A stretch of 64,000 bases of DNA, from assembly GCF_902833085.1 (NCBI RefSeq), contig NZ_CADFEB010000006.1, positions 248,001 through 312,000 of the forward strand, read 5' to 3'. Position 1 is the stretch's first letter, and each line of letters starts with the position of its first letter. Below, piece by piece: positions 46,558 through 54,501 of the stretch. Origin of the DNA: Burkholderia ubonensis. Its GTDB lineage: Bacteria; Pseudomonadota; Gammaproteobacteria; Burkholderiales; Burkholderiaceae. Under the pieces are notes generated by a model. It had not been told where the DNA came from. It did not search any database and saw only the letters and a program-made list of their open reading frames with translations. The position numbers and the translations under genes are program-made.

Positions 46558-48030
46558 ATGACCATTCCTGCCGAACCCGGCCACGTAATTGACGCAACGG
46601 CATTGCTGGCTCTCCAGCGCAGCGCTTTCCTCAGGGAGGGCCCGCCGAGCCTGCATCAGCGCAAGGCGCGGCTCGCCCGGCTGCGCGCCGCGGTTCTCGC
46701 TTGTCGCAGTGAAGTAGAGGAGGCGATCAGCGCCGATTTCGGGCATCGCTCGCACCATGAGACCGGCATCATGGAACTGGTCGGCGTGATCCAGTCGATC
46801 GACTACCTGACCCGGAACCTGCGCCGCTTCATGAAGCCCGAGCGCCGGCATGTCGGCATGTTCTACCGCGCCGGCCGTGCTCATGTGGAATACCAGCCGG
46901 TGGGCGTCGTGGGCGTGATGGCGCCGTGGAACTACCCGTTCTCCTTGACGATCATCCCGCTGGCGACCGCGCTCGCCGCCGGCAACCGCGCGATGCTGAA
47001 GCCGTCGGAACTGACGCCGCGCACCAGCGAGGTGATCCGGCGGATGCTCGCGGACAGCTTCCCGCCCGACGAAGTGGCTGTCGTGCTCGGCGGCCCGGAG
47101 GTCGGCGCCGCGTTCAGCGGCCTGCCGTTCGACCATCTGCTCTTCACCGGCAGCACCCAGGTGGGCCGCAAGGTCATGAAGGCTGCGAGCGACAACCTCG
47201 TGCCGGTGACGCTCGAGCTGGGCGGCAAGAGCCCCGCGATCGTCGCGCGCGGCCATGCCGACGCCCGGACGCTCGGCAGCATCGTCTTCGGCAAGCTGTC
47301 GAACGGCGGCCAGACCTGCGTCGCGCCCGACTACGCGCTGGTCCATGAAGATGACCTTGACACGTTCGTCAAGCAGTACGACGCGACGGTGGCCGGCTTC
47401 TATCCGGACGGGCCAACCAGCAAGGACTACACATCGATCGTGAGCGAACGGCATTTCGACCGCCTGAAAGGCTTGATCGAGGATGCCCGGCGCAAGGGGG
47501 CGCGGGTGATCGAGGCGGGCGTGAGTCCGGAGCGCGCCGCTGCCCGGCTGCGCACGCTGGCTCCGACGATGGTTGTCGGGGCCACCGACGACATGGCGAT
47601 CATGCAGGAGGAGATCTTCGGTCCGATCCTGCCGGTGCGCACCTATCGCGCGATCGACGAGGTCATCGACTACGTGAACGAACGGCCGCGTCCGCTCGCG
47701 CTCTATTACTTCGGCGCCCGGGACGCCGACTGCGAGACGCTGCTGAAGCGGACCACCTCCGGCAATGTCGGCATCAACAACACGCTCATGCATGTTGCGC
47801 AGGACGATCTGCCGTTCGGGGGCGTCGGGCCGAGCGGGATGGGCGCGTACCACGGCGTCGAGGGCTTTCGCGCGATGAGCCACGCGAAAGGGGTGTTCGT
47901 CCAGGGGCGCTGGAACCTTCCGGGCCTGTTGCGCGCGCCGTTCGGCAAGTTCGTGGATCTGGCGCTCTCGTTCACGCTCGGGAAGCGTCACGGCCGGCCG
48001 GCAAGCTACCGGGCTCAGGCCGGACGCTGA
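46558..48030 (+). CDS. calB: Coniferyl-aldehyde-dehydrogenase-type aldehyde dehydrogenase
   Basis: 490 residues. Catalytic C254 in GGQTCVAPDYAL and general base E220 in LELGGKSP; cofactor region MAPWNYPFSL and FTGSTQVGR. Blocks such as FMKPERRHVGMFYRAGRAHVEYQPVGVVGVMAPWNYP mark the class-3/CalB group that oxidises coniferyl or other hydrophobic aldehydes. Start 46558 is used because GAGGTG is correctly spaced; the ATG 12 bases earlier is possible. The hydrophobic C-terminus (LLRAPFGKFVDLALSF) may touch the membrane. It is under the divergent TetR gene. Confidence 0.9.
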   Translation: MTIPAEPGHVIDATALLALQRSAFLREGPPSLHQRKARLARLRAAVLACRSEVEEAISADFGHRSHHETGIMELVGVIQSIDYLTRNLRRFMKPERRHVGMFYRAGRAHVEYQPVGVVGVMAPWNYPFSLTIIPLATALAAGNRAMLKPSELTPRTSEVIRRMLADSFPPDEVAVVLGGPEVGAAFSGLPFDHLLFTGSTQVGRKVMKAASDNLVPVTLELGGKSPAIVARGHADARTLGSIVFGKLSNGGQTCVAPDYALVHEDDLDTFVKQYDATVAGFYPDGPTSKDYTSIVSERHFDRLKGLIEDARRKGARVIEAGVSPERAAARLRTLAPTMVVGATDDMAIMQEEIFGPILPVRTYRAIDEVIDYVNERPRPLALYYFGARDADCETLLKRTTSGNVGINNTLMHVAQDDLPFGGVGPSGMGAYHGVEGFRAMSHAKGVFVQGRWNLPGLLRAPFGKFVDLALSFTLGKRHGRPASYRAQAGR

Positions 48031-48186
48031 GCGTGATCAGTCGCCGCTGCTGACCGGGGCGCGGCAGGGCTGGGGGCGGCCACGTTAGGCGGTTGCAAAT
48101 CTACGCAAGCTTGCAGGTCAGAATTTCAACATTATAGAAATAATGTCAAATATATAAGGATGGTTGGTTGGATATATGACGGTTTA

Positions 48187-48202
48187 CGTTATATTATTAA
48201 CG
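48187..48202. promoter_or_regulatory. AT-rich palindrome before kfrA-like gene
   Basis: CGTTA-TATTAT-TAACG, a perfect 5-bp dyad (6 of 7 with flanks), 22 bases before the start of the KfrA-like gene in a markedly AT-rich stretch (about 48100-48200). KfrA proteins repress their own promoters through AT-rich inverted repeats, which fits. Confidence 0.5.
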
Positions 48203-48224
48203 AAATCCCCAGCCAATCCCGACC

Positions 48225-49253
48225 ATGTCCGACCTCGCCCCCGACGAAACCCGCGTCGCCGCCGAAATCGAGCGCCTCAAGGCCGACTTCCCGAAAACCC
48301 GCGAGCTGTACCGCGAGGTGTGTGCCCTGCTGTTCTTCCGCTTCGGCATCACGCCGACCGCCAACCGGCTGTATCAGCTGGTGCGCAGGGGCAGCATGAG
48401 CACGCCGACGGCGGTGCTGGGCGAGTTCTGGGCCGAGCTGCGGGAAAAGAGCCGCGTGCGGATCGAGCATCCGGACTTGCCGGCCGACCTGCAGGCGGCG
48501 GCGGGCGAGCTGGTGGCGGCGTTGTGGAGCCGATCGGCGGCCGCGGCCACGACGTCGCTCGACGCGTTGCGCGCCGAGGTGGAAGCGGAGCGGGCCGCCG
48601 CGAGGAACGAGGTCGCCGCGTTGCAGGCCGAACTCGCGCGCACCGAGACGGCGCTCGAGCAGCGCACGGCCGCGCTGCTCGCGGCGCAGGTGCGGATTCA
48701 GGAACTCGAGCAGACCCGTGCTGCCGACAGCGCATCTCAGCGCGCGCTCACGGCCGAGATCGAGCGCGTGAAGGCCGACAACGCGGAAGGCGATCGTGCG
48801 CTCGCGCAGGCGCGCGCGGATTTCACAGCGCAGCTCGACCGGCTGCGCGACGACGCGAATCGTGCCGAAGAGCGCCTGCGCGCGTCGGAGAAGCGGGCGC
48901 TGCAGGAGATCGACCGCGAGCGTGTGGCGGCCGCGCGGCTGCAGAAGGAGCTCGACGCGCTGTCCGCGCGCGCCGAGCAGCGCGATATCCAGTATCGGAA
49001 CGATCTGGCCGCGTTGCAGGCGCAGTTGGGCGATGCGCTGCATCGATGCGGCGTGCTTCAGGGGCAGCTCGACGGCGCGCAGGCGACGAGTGCGGTTTAC
49101 GGGAGCGAACTCGACACGCTGAGGCGGGAGATCGCCGCGCTGGCGATGGCGAGCCGCACGCCGCCGGGGCGTGCCGCCAGGAAAACGTCCGCTGCGGCCC
49201 AGGGCGAGCGCAAGCCGCGTGCGAGGAAGCGCGCTGACGAGGCGTCGAGCTGA
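48225..49253 (+). CDS. KfrA-like DNA-binding coiled-coil protein
   Basis: 342 residues. The N-terminal domain (about 8-110; RVAAEIERLKADFPKTRELY, PTANRLYQLVRRGSMSTPTAVLGEFW) is the KfrA-type DNA-binding fold. Residues about 115-310 form an almost unbroken Ala/Glu/Arg-rich coiled coil; the C-terminus is a basic tail (RAARKTSAAAQGERKPRARKR). KfrA is best known from broad-host-range plasmids as a self-regulated segregation factor, so a chromosomal copy may come from a plasmid or have a nucleoid role. It is monocistronic behind an AT-rich, probably acquired, leader. Confidence 0.88.
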   Translation: MSDLAPDETRVAAEIERLKADFPKTRELYREVCALLFFRFGITPTANRLYQLVRRGSMSTPTAVLGEFWAELREKSRVRIEHPDLPADLQAAAGELVAALWSRSAAAATTSLDALRAEVEAERAAARNEVAALQAELARTETALEQRTAALLAAQVRIQELEQTRAADSASQRALTAEIERVKADNAEGDRALAQARADFTAQLDRLRDDANRAEERLRASEKRALQEIDRERVAAARLQKELDALSARAEQRDIQYRNDLAALQAQLGDALHRCGVLQGQLDGAQATSAVYGSELDTLRREIAALAMASRTPPGRAARKTSAAAQGERKPRARKRADEASS

Positions 49254-49404
49254 CGGCGCGACTGCCGTCGGTTCAATGCGCGCGCATCGCGCGGCGGCGC
49301 GGCGGCGCGGTGGGGGGCACATTCCCGCCCATGAACGGAGCGGGGCATTGGGAACCTATCGGGGATCAGGTAAAGTGCGACTCAAAATGCCGGTTGCACA
49401 TTGC

Positions 49405-49419
49405 TAGACGACCGGTCTA
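49405..49419. promoter_or_regulatory. TetR operator before its own gene
   Basis: TAGAC-GACCG-GTCTA, 23 bases before the TetR start. The same 15-bp dyad with one base changed recurs at 50103-50117 before the reductase. It lies in the promoter area, consistent with autorepression. Confidence 0.8.
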
Positions 49420-49441
49420 ATCGTTGCTACCATACGCCATC

Positions 49442-50062
49442 ATGAATGCATCTTCAGGCGCGGAAGTCCGCCAGCACATCCTGAATATCGCGAAGCCGAT
49501 CATGCTCCACAAGGGGTTTTCGGCGGTCGGTCTGAACGAGATTCTCGCCGCGGCGGGCATCCCGAAGGGCTCGTTCTATCATTACTTCGGCTCGAAAGAG
49601 GCATTCGGGGAAGCGCTGCTCGAAGCGTACTTCGAAGGCTATCTCGATCATCTCGACAACCTGCTGGTCCGGCAGCCGGGCACGGGCGCCGCGCGCCTGA
49701 TGAGCTACTGGAACAACTGGCTGCGCACGCAGTGCAACGACGATCCGGAAGGCAAGTGCCTCGCGGTGAAGCTCGGCGCCGAGGTGGCGGATCTGTCCGA
49801 AGCGATGCGCTCGGTCCTGCGGCGCGGCACCGGGCAGATCATCGAGCGGCTTGCGGCCGGCATCGAAACGGGGCTCGCCGACGGTTCGCTGCACGGGATC
49901 GACGATCCGTCTCACACCGCCGCGACGCTGTACGAGCTGTGGCTCGGCGCGACGCTGCTGGAGAAGATCCACCGCAACCGCAAGCCGCTCGAAACCGCGA
50001 TGGTCGCGACGCTGCGGATGCTGAATCTGCCGCAGTCGGCCGGCAACGGAGCGTGGCAGTAA
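49442..50062 (+). CDS. TetR-family repressor (NemR/AcuR-like group)
   Basis: 206 residues. Helix-turn-helix: GFSAVGLNEILAAAGIPKGSFYHYFGSKEAFGEALL. The ligand domain contains NDDPEGKCLAVKLGAEVADLS, with one cysteine at the position typical of regulators that sense electrophiles such as NemR. It is followed by a terminator and a reductase preceded by the same operator; these are probably its targets. The start is at ATG 49442; an ORF start 18 bases earlier is less likely because it crowds the operator. Confidence 0.92.
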   Translation: MNASSGAEVRQHILNIAKPIMLHKGFSAVGLNEILAAAGIPKGSFYHYFGSKEAFGEALLEAYFEGYLDHLDNLLVRQPGTGAARLMSYWNNWLRTQCNDDPEGKCLAVKLGAEVADLSEAMRSVLRRGTGQIIERLAAGIETGLADGSLHGIDDPSHTAATLYELWLGATLLEKIHRNRKPLETAMVATLRMLNLPQSAGNGAWQ

Positions 50063-50065
50063 GCG

Positions 50066-50092
50066 AGGCGCGCATCGCGCGCCTTATTTTAT
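50066..50092 (+). terminator. Intrinsic terminator after tetR
   Basis: AGGCGCGC-ATC-GCGCGCCT stem followed by TATTTTATG, four bases after the TetR stop. It separates the regulator from the reductase operon. Confidence 0.85.
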
Positions 50093-50102
50093 GTCCCGAT
50101 AA

Positions 50103-50117
50103 TAGACGACTGGTCTA
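50103..50117. promoter_or_regulatory. TetR operator before the CurA-type reductase
   Basis: TAGAC-GACTG-GTCTA, one base different from the operator at 49405-49419, 116 bases before the reductase start. Confidence 0.8.
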
Positions 50118-50233
50118 CTTTATCTGAATCGGCAATGCCGCCGAGCGACGCGCGGACGTCGCCTGCCGTGTCGCCGGGTTCCTTTCCTGACCGGATCGTG
50201 CGAGAGCGCGCATCCCCATTGACGGAGATTTTC

Positions 50234-51277
50234 ATGTCGCAAAGCAAGACCGCAAACCGCAGGATCGTCCTGAATTCGCGCCCGGTGGGCGCCCCGACGC
50301 CGGACAACTTCCGCACCGAAACCGTCGCGGTGCCGACGCCGGGGCCGGGCCAGGTCCTGCTGCGCACGATCTGGCTGTCGCTCGACCCGTACATGCGCGG
50401 CCGGATGAACGACGCGCCGTCCTATGCGCCGCCGGTGGCGCTCGGCGACGTGATGGTCGGCGGGACCGTCAGCCAGGTCGTGGCGTCGAACCTGCCGGCG
50501 TTCCGCGCGGGCGATCTCGTCGTCGACATGGGCGGCTGGCAGGACTACGCGCTGTCGGACGGCGCCGGCCTGTTCCCGCTCGGCCGCGATTTCGCGCACC
50601 CGTCGTACGCGCTCGGCGTGCTCGGGATGCCGGGCTTCACCGCGTATCACGGGCTGCTGAAGATCGGTGAGCCGAAGGCCGGCGAAACCGTGGTGGTCGC
50701 GGCGGCGAGCGGCGCGGTCGGCGCCGTCGTCGGGCAGATCGCGAAGCTGAAGGGCTGCCGCGTGGTCGGCATCGCCGGTGGCGCGGACAAGTGCGCGTAC
50801 GTCACCGGGGCGCTCGGCTTCGACGCGTGCATCGATCACCGCGACGCGGATTTTGCGCGCAAACTGGCGGACGCATGCCCGGGCGGCATCGACGTCTATT
50901 TCGAGAACGTCGGCGGCGCGGTGTTCGAGGCGGTGCTGCCGCTGCTCAACATCGGCGCGCGTGTGCCGGTGTGCGGGCTGATCGCGCATTACAACGACAC
51001 CGCGCTGCCGGCGGGTCCGGATCGCCTGCCGCTGCTGACGTATGCGCTGCTCGCGAAGCGCATCCGGATGCAGGGCTTCATCATCCTCGATCATTTTGCG
51101 GAGGGCTATGCCGCGTTCCTGAAGGACATGGGCGAGTGGGTCGCCGCCGGCAAGGTGAAGGCGCGCGAGGACGTCGTCGACGGTCTGGCCGCCGCGCCGG
51201 ACACGCTGATCGGCCTGCTCGCCGGCAAGAACTTCGGCAAGGTCGTCGTGCGCGTCGGCCCCGACGAGCTGGTCTGA
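50234..51277 (+). CDS. NADP-dependent MDR oxidoreductase (CurA/alkenal reductase type)
   Basis: 347 residues of the zinc-free medium-chain reductase family. LSLDPYMRGRMND is its hallmark, and the cofactor site is AAASGAVGAVVGQIAKLKGCRVVGIAGG. CGLIAHYNDT and the C-terminal GLLAGKNFGKVVVRVG are typical of the CurA/leukotriene-B4-dehydrogenase group that reduces the C=C of alpha,beta-unsaturated carbonyls. The TetR operator upstream fits electrophile-induced expression. Next genes: ABM protein 86 bases on, then the Ior genes. Confidence 0.92.
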   Translation: MSQSKTANRRIVLNSRPVGAPTPDNFRTETVAVPTPGPGQVLLRTIWLSLDPYMRGRMNDAPSYAPPVALGDVMVGGTVSQVVASNLPAFRAGDLVVDMGGWQDYALSDGAGLFPLGRDFAHPSYALGVLGMPGFTAYHGLLKIGEPKAGETVVVAAASGAVGAVVGQIAKLKGCRVVGIAGGADKCAYVTGALGFDACIDHRDADFARKLADACPGGIDVYFENVGGAVFEAVLPLLNIGARVPVCGLIAHYNDTALPAGPDRLPLLTYALLAKRIRMQGFIILDHFAEGYAAFLKDMGEWVAAGKVKAREDVVDGLAAAPDTLIGLLAGKNFGKVVVRVGPDELV

Positions 51278-51363
51278 GCCCACGTCCCATGTTCCACGCC
51301 GTGCGCCGGCTCCGGCGCGCGGCATCGTCCATCACGATTCAACGAAGGAAAGAAGGAATCAAC

Positions 51364-51666
51364 ATGCCTGTCTACGTCATCGCCAGCCTGATCCCGAAAC
51401 CCGAACATGCGCAGACGGTCGAGACCGAATTGCGCGGCCTCGTCGCCGCGACGCGTACCGAGCCGGGCAACCTGCGCTACGACCTGTTCCGCCAGGCGGA
51501 CGGTTCGCCGGGCTTCGACCTGTTCGAGGTCTATGAGGACGCGGCGGCGCTCGAAGCGCACCGCGCGAGCCCGCACTACAACGCGTATCGCGCGAAGGCC
51601 GGCGAGTGGCTCGCGCAGCCGCCCGTCGTGAAGGTGCTGACGGCGCTCGACGCCGCGCAGTCGTAA
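51364..51666 (+). CDS. ABM-domain (antibiotic biosynthesis monooxygenase) protein
   Basis: 100 residues, one ABM domain: VYVIASLIPKPEHAQTVETELRGLV, EPGNLRYDLFRQADGSPGFDLFEVYEDAAALEAHRASPHY. ABM proteins are small dimeric cofactor-free oxygenases or dimerising modules acting on quinones or reactive carbonyls. AAGGAA precedes the ATG. It sits between the CurA-type reductase and the molybdenum hydroxylase genes, probably in the same electrophile-response operon. Confidence 0.88.
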   Translation: MPVYVIASLIPKPEHAQTVETELRGLVAATRTEPGNLRYDLFRQADGSPGFDLFEVYEDAAALEAHRASPHYNAYRAKAGEWLAQPPVVKVLTALDAAQS

Positions 51667-51727
51667 GCCGTCCGCCCCCCGGCGCGCGCGTCGCGCCGTC
51701 CCCACACTACGCCAGCCCGGAGGCTGA

Positions 51728-52183
51728 ATGATCAATCTGAACATCAACGGTGCGGTCCATGCGGTCGACGCGCCCGCGGACATGCCGCTGCTCTGGGTGC
51801 TGCGCGATCTCGTCGGGCTGACCGGCACGAAATTCGGCTGCGGCATAGCGCAGTGCGGCGCGTGCACCGTGCATCTCGACGGCGTCGCGGCGCGCGCGTG
51901 CGTGCTGCCGGTCGCGGCGGTCGGCGAGCGCAGGATCACGACGATCGAGGCGGTCGGCGCGACGCCCGCCGGGCGCAAGGTGCAGCAGGCGTGGCGCGAG
52001 CTCGACGTCGTGCAGTGCGGCTATTGCCAGTCGGGCCAGGTGATGGCCGCCGCCGCGCTGATCGCATCGAACCCGCACCCGAGCGACGCCGACATCGACG
52101 CCGCGATGGCCGGCAACATCTGCCGCTGCGGCACCTACAACCGGGTTCGCGCGGCGATCAAGCAGGCCGCGAAGGAGGTTTGA
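51728..52183 (+). CDS. iorA: [2Fe-2S] subunit of an IorA-type molybdenum hydroxylase
   Basis: 151 residues with both clusters' cysteine sets: FGCGIAQCGACTVHLDG (plant-type ferredoxin) and CGYCQSGQVMAAAAL then GNICRCGTYNRVRAAIK (helical cluster). The size and order match the small subunit of isoquinoline 1-oxidoreductase-like enzymes. It passes electrons from the Mo site toward the partner cytochrome. AAGGAGG after the last codons precedes a short ORF, discussed below. Confidence 0.92.
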   Translation: MINLNINGAVHAVDAPADMPLLWVLRDLVGLTGTKFGCGIAQCGACTVHLDGVAARACVLPVAAVGERRITTIEAVGATPAGRKVQQAWRELDVVQCGYCQSGQVMAAAALIASNPHPSDADIDAAMAGNICRCGTYNRVRAAIKQAAKEV

Positions 52184-52184
52184 G

Positions 52185-52283
52185 ATGAAACGACCCCCAC
52201 ACTCGCTTTGCTCGTTGCCCCCCGAGGGGGCGGTCAGCCTTCTTGAGGCGGCTCTGCGGAGGCTGACATGTCGCGCGGACTGA
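52185..52283 (+). repeat. Burkholderia repeat-like insert with 32-codon ORF between iorA and iorB
   Basis: The gap between iorA and iorB carries a GC-rich block (CCCCCCGAGGGGGC hairpin, then GCCTTCTTGAGGC) of a kind I recall as repeated between Burkholderia genes. It also encodes MKRPPHSLCSLPPEGAVSLL and 12 more residues. That frame starts right after AAGGAGG and stops inside iorB, 16 bases past the iorB start, so it may couple translation. The end of the block (CTGCGGAGGCTGAC) supplies the iorB ribosome site. The hairpin could also act as an mRNA stabiliser or attenuator. Confidence 0.55.
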
Positions 52284-54487
52284 TCGAAGCAGGCCAGGCA
52301 GGCGCGGGCGTGTCGCGCCGCACGTTCCTCAAGTTCGGCATGACGCTCGGCGCGGCGGCGGGCGGCGGATTGCTGCTCGGCTTCAGCGTGCCGGCGGCGG
52401 GCGGCGACGCGCGCCGCTCGGTGGTCGACGGCAATGCGAACGAAGCGCCGCGCCCCGGCGTGTTCGCGCCGAATGCGTTCGTGCAGATCGACCGCAACGG
52501 GCAGGTCACGCTCGTGATGCCGAAGGTCGAGATGGGACAGGGCGTCTACACGTCGCTGCCGATGCTGATCGCCGAGGAGCTGGAAGTACCGCTGTCGAAC
52601 GTGACGCTCGACCATGCGCCGCCCAACGAGAAGCTGTTCTTCGACCCGCTGCTCGGCGGCCAGCTCACGGGCGGCTCGACGTCGATCCGCTACGCGTGGG
52701 AGCCGATGCGCCAGGCGGGCGCGACCGCGCGCACGCTGCTCGTCGGTGCGGCGGCGAAACAGTGGGGCGTCGATCCGGCCGCCTGCCGCGCGGAGAACGG
52801 CGAGGTGCTGCACCCGCCGAGCGGACGGCGCGCGTCGTACGGCCAGCTCGCGGACGCCGCGGCGAAGCTGCCGGTGCCGAAGGACGTCGCGCTGAAGAAG
52901 CCCGCGGATTTCAAGCTGGTCGGCAAGCCGGTCAAGCGGCTCGATTCGCCGGAAAAGGTCGACGGCACCGCGCGGTTCGGGCTCGACGTGCGGCTGCCGG
53001 GCATGTTGGTTGCGGTGATCGTCAACAGCCCGGTGTTCGGCGGCACGGTCGCGAGCGTCGACGACACGGCGGCCAGGCAGATCCGCGGCGTGCGCCGGAT
53101 CGTGCGCGCCGATAACGCGGTCGCGGTGGTCGGCGACCACACGTGGGCGGCCAAGCGCGGCGCGTCGGCGCTCGTCGTGAAATGGAACGAAGGCGCGGGC
53201 GCGAAGGTGTCGACGAAGGACATCGCGGCGGATCATGCGCGGGCGGCGGACAGCGGCAAGGGCGCCGTCGCGCGCAAGGACGGCGACGTCGACCGCGCAT
53301 TCGCGAACGCGAAGACGCGCATCGACGCCGTCTACGAGCAGCCGTTGCTCGCGCACGCGACGATGGAGCCCGTCAACTGCACGGTGCACGTGCGCCCTGA
53401 CGGCTGCGAGATCTGGGTCGGCACCCAGGTGCCGACGCGCGCGCTCGACGCCGTACAGCAGATCACCGGTTTCCCGCGCGAGAAGATCGTCGTGAACAAC
53501 CATCTGCTCGGGGGCGGCTTCGGCCGCCGGCTCGAGATCGACATGGTCGCGCAGGCGGTGAAGATCGCGAAGCAGGTCAATGCGCCCGTGAAGGTCATGT
53601 GGACCCGCGAGGAAGACATCCAGCACGACATGTACCGGCCGTACTACTACGACCGGATCTCGGCCGGCCTCGACGCGAACGGCCGGCCGATCGCGTGGCG
53701 GCACCGGATCGTCGGCTCGTCGATCCTCGCGCGCTTCGCGCCGCCCGCAGTGAAGAACGGCGTCGATCCGGACGCGGTCGAGGTCGCGGCCGAGCTGCCG
53801 TACGACCTGCCGAACCAGCTCGTCGACTACGTGCGGCAGGAGCCGCGCCACGTGCCGACGGCGTTCTGGCGCGGTGTCGGGCCGACGCGCGGCACGTTCG
53901 TCGTCGAGAGCTTCATCGACGAACTCGCCGCGCAAGCGAAGACCGACCCGGTGCAGTACCGCCGCGCGCTGCTCGGCAAGTCGCCGCGTGCGCGCAACGT
54001 GCTCGACGTCGCTTCGAAGGCCGCGGGCTGGGGCACGCCGCTGCCGACGGGCCAGGGGCGCGGCGTGTCGGTGATGCACGCGTTCGGCAGCTTCTTCTCG
54101 ATCGTCGTGGACGTCGCGGTGGACGACGGCGACGTGCAGGTCAAGCGCGTCGTATGCGCGGTCGACTGCGGGATGGCCGTGAATCCGGACACGATCGACG
54201 CGCAGGTGCAGGGCGGGATCATCTTCGGGATCACGGGCGCGCTGTACGGCGAGATCACGATCGAGAACGGCCGCGTCGCGCAAAGCAACTTCACCGACTA
54301 CCGGATGCTGCGGATCAACGAGACGCCGCCGATCGACGTGCACATCGTGAAAAGCGGCGAAGCGCCGGGCGGGATCGGCGAGCCCGGCACTGCGGCGCTC
54401 GCGGCCGCGCTGGCGAACGCGATCTTCGCTGCGACCGGCAAGCGCGTGCGCAAGCTGCCGGTCGGCAACCAGCTGAAAACCGCCTGA
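52268..54487 (+). CDS. iorB: Molybdopterin-binding subunit of an IorB-type hydroxylase
   Basis: 739 residues. Twin-arginine signal GVSRRTFLKFGMTLGAAAG (R17-R18), so the complex is exported folded. Xanthine-oxidase-type Mo-cofactor blocks are seen: GGGFGRRLEIDMV, EPVNCTVHV, AFWRGVGPTRGTFVVESFIDELA, CAVDCGMAVNPDTIDAQVQGGI and GIGEPGTAALAAALANAI. It oxidises an N-heterocycle or aldehyde with water as oxygen source. The cytochrome c gene follows 14 bases later and should take its electrons. Confidence 0.93.
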   Translation: MSRGLIEAGQAGAGVSRRTFLKFGMTLGAAAGGGLLLGFSVPAAGGDARRSVVDGNANEAPRPGVFAPNAFVQIDRNGQVTLVMPKVEMGQGVYTSLPMLIAEELEVPLSNVTLDHAPPNEKLFFDPLLGGQLTGGSTSIRYAWEPMRQAGATARTLLVGAAAKQWGVDPAACRAENGEVLHPPSGRRASYGQLADAAAKLPVPKDVALKKPADFKLVGKPVKRLDSPEKVDGTARFGLDVRLPGMLVAVIVNSPVFGGTVASVDDTAARQIRGVRRIVRADNAVAVVGDHTWAAKRGASALVVKWNEGAGAKVSTKDIAADHARAADSGKGAVARKDGDVDRAFANAKTRIDAVYEQPLLAHATMEPVNCTVHVRPDGCEIWVGTQVPTRALDAVQQITGFPREKIVVNNHLLGGGFGRRLEIDMVAQAVKIAKQVNAPVKVMWTREEDIQHDMYRPYYYDRISAGLDANGRPIAWRHRIVGSSILARFAPPAVKNGVDPDAVEVAAELPYDLPNQLVDYVRQEPRHVPTAFWRGVGPTRGTFVVESFIDELAAQAKTDPVQYRRALLGKSPRARNVLDVASKAAGWGTPLPTGQGRGVSVMHAFGSFFSIVVDVAVDDGDVQVKRVVCAVDCGMAVNPDTIDAQVQGGIIFGITGALYGEITIENGRVAQSNFTDYRMLRINETPPIDVHIVKSGEAPGGIGEPGTAALAAALANAIFAATGKRVRKLPVGNQLKTA

Positions 54488-54501
54488 CATCGAGGACCCG
54501 G

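Noticed and set aside
52185..52283. CRISPR or rRNA-like element between iorA and iorB
   Set aside because: There is a single copy with a GC hairpin and no spacer pattern; a dispersed repeat is the better reading.
51707..54490. 927-codon open frame on the minus strand
   Set aside because: Antisense shadow of iorA and iorB; no motif, and the sense strand has complete Mo-hydroxylase signatures.
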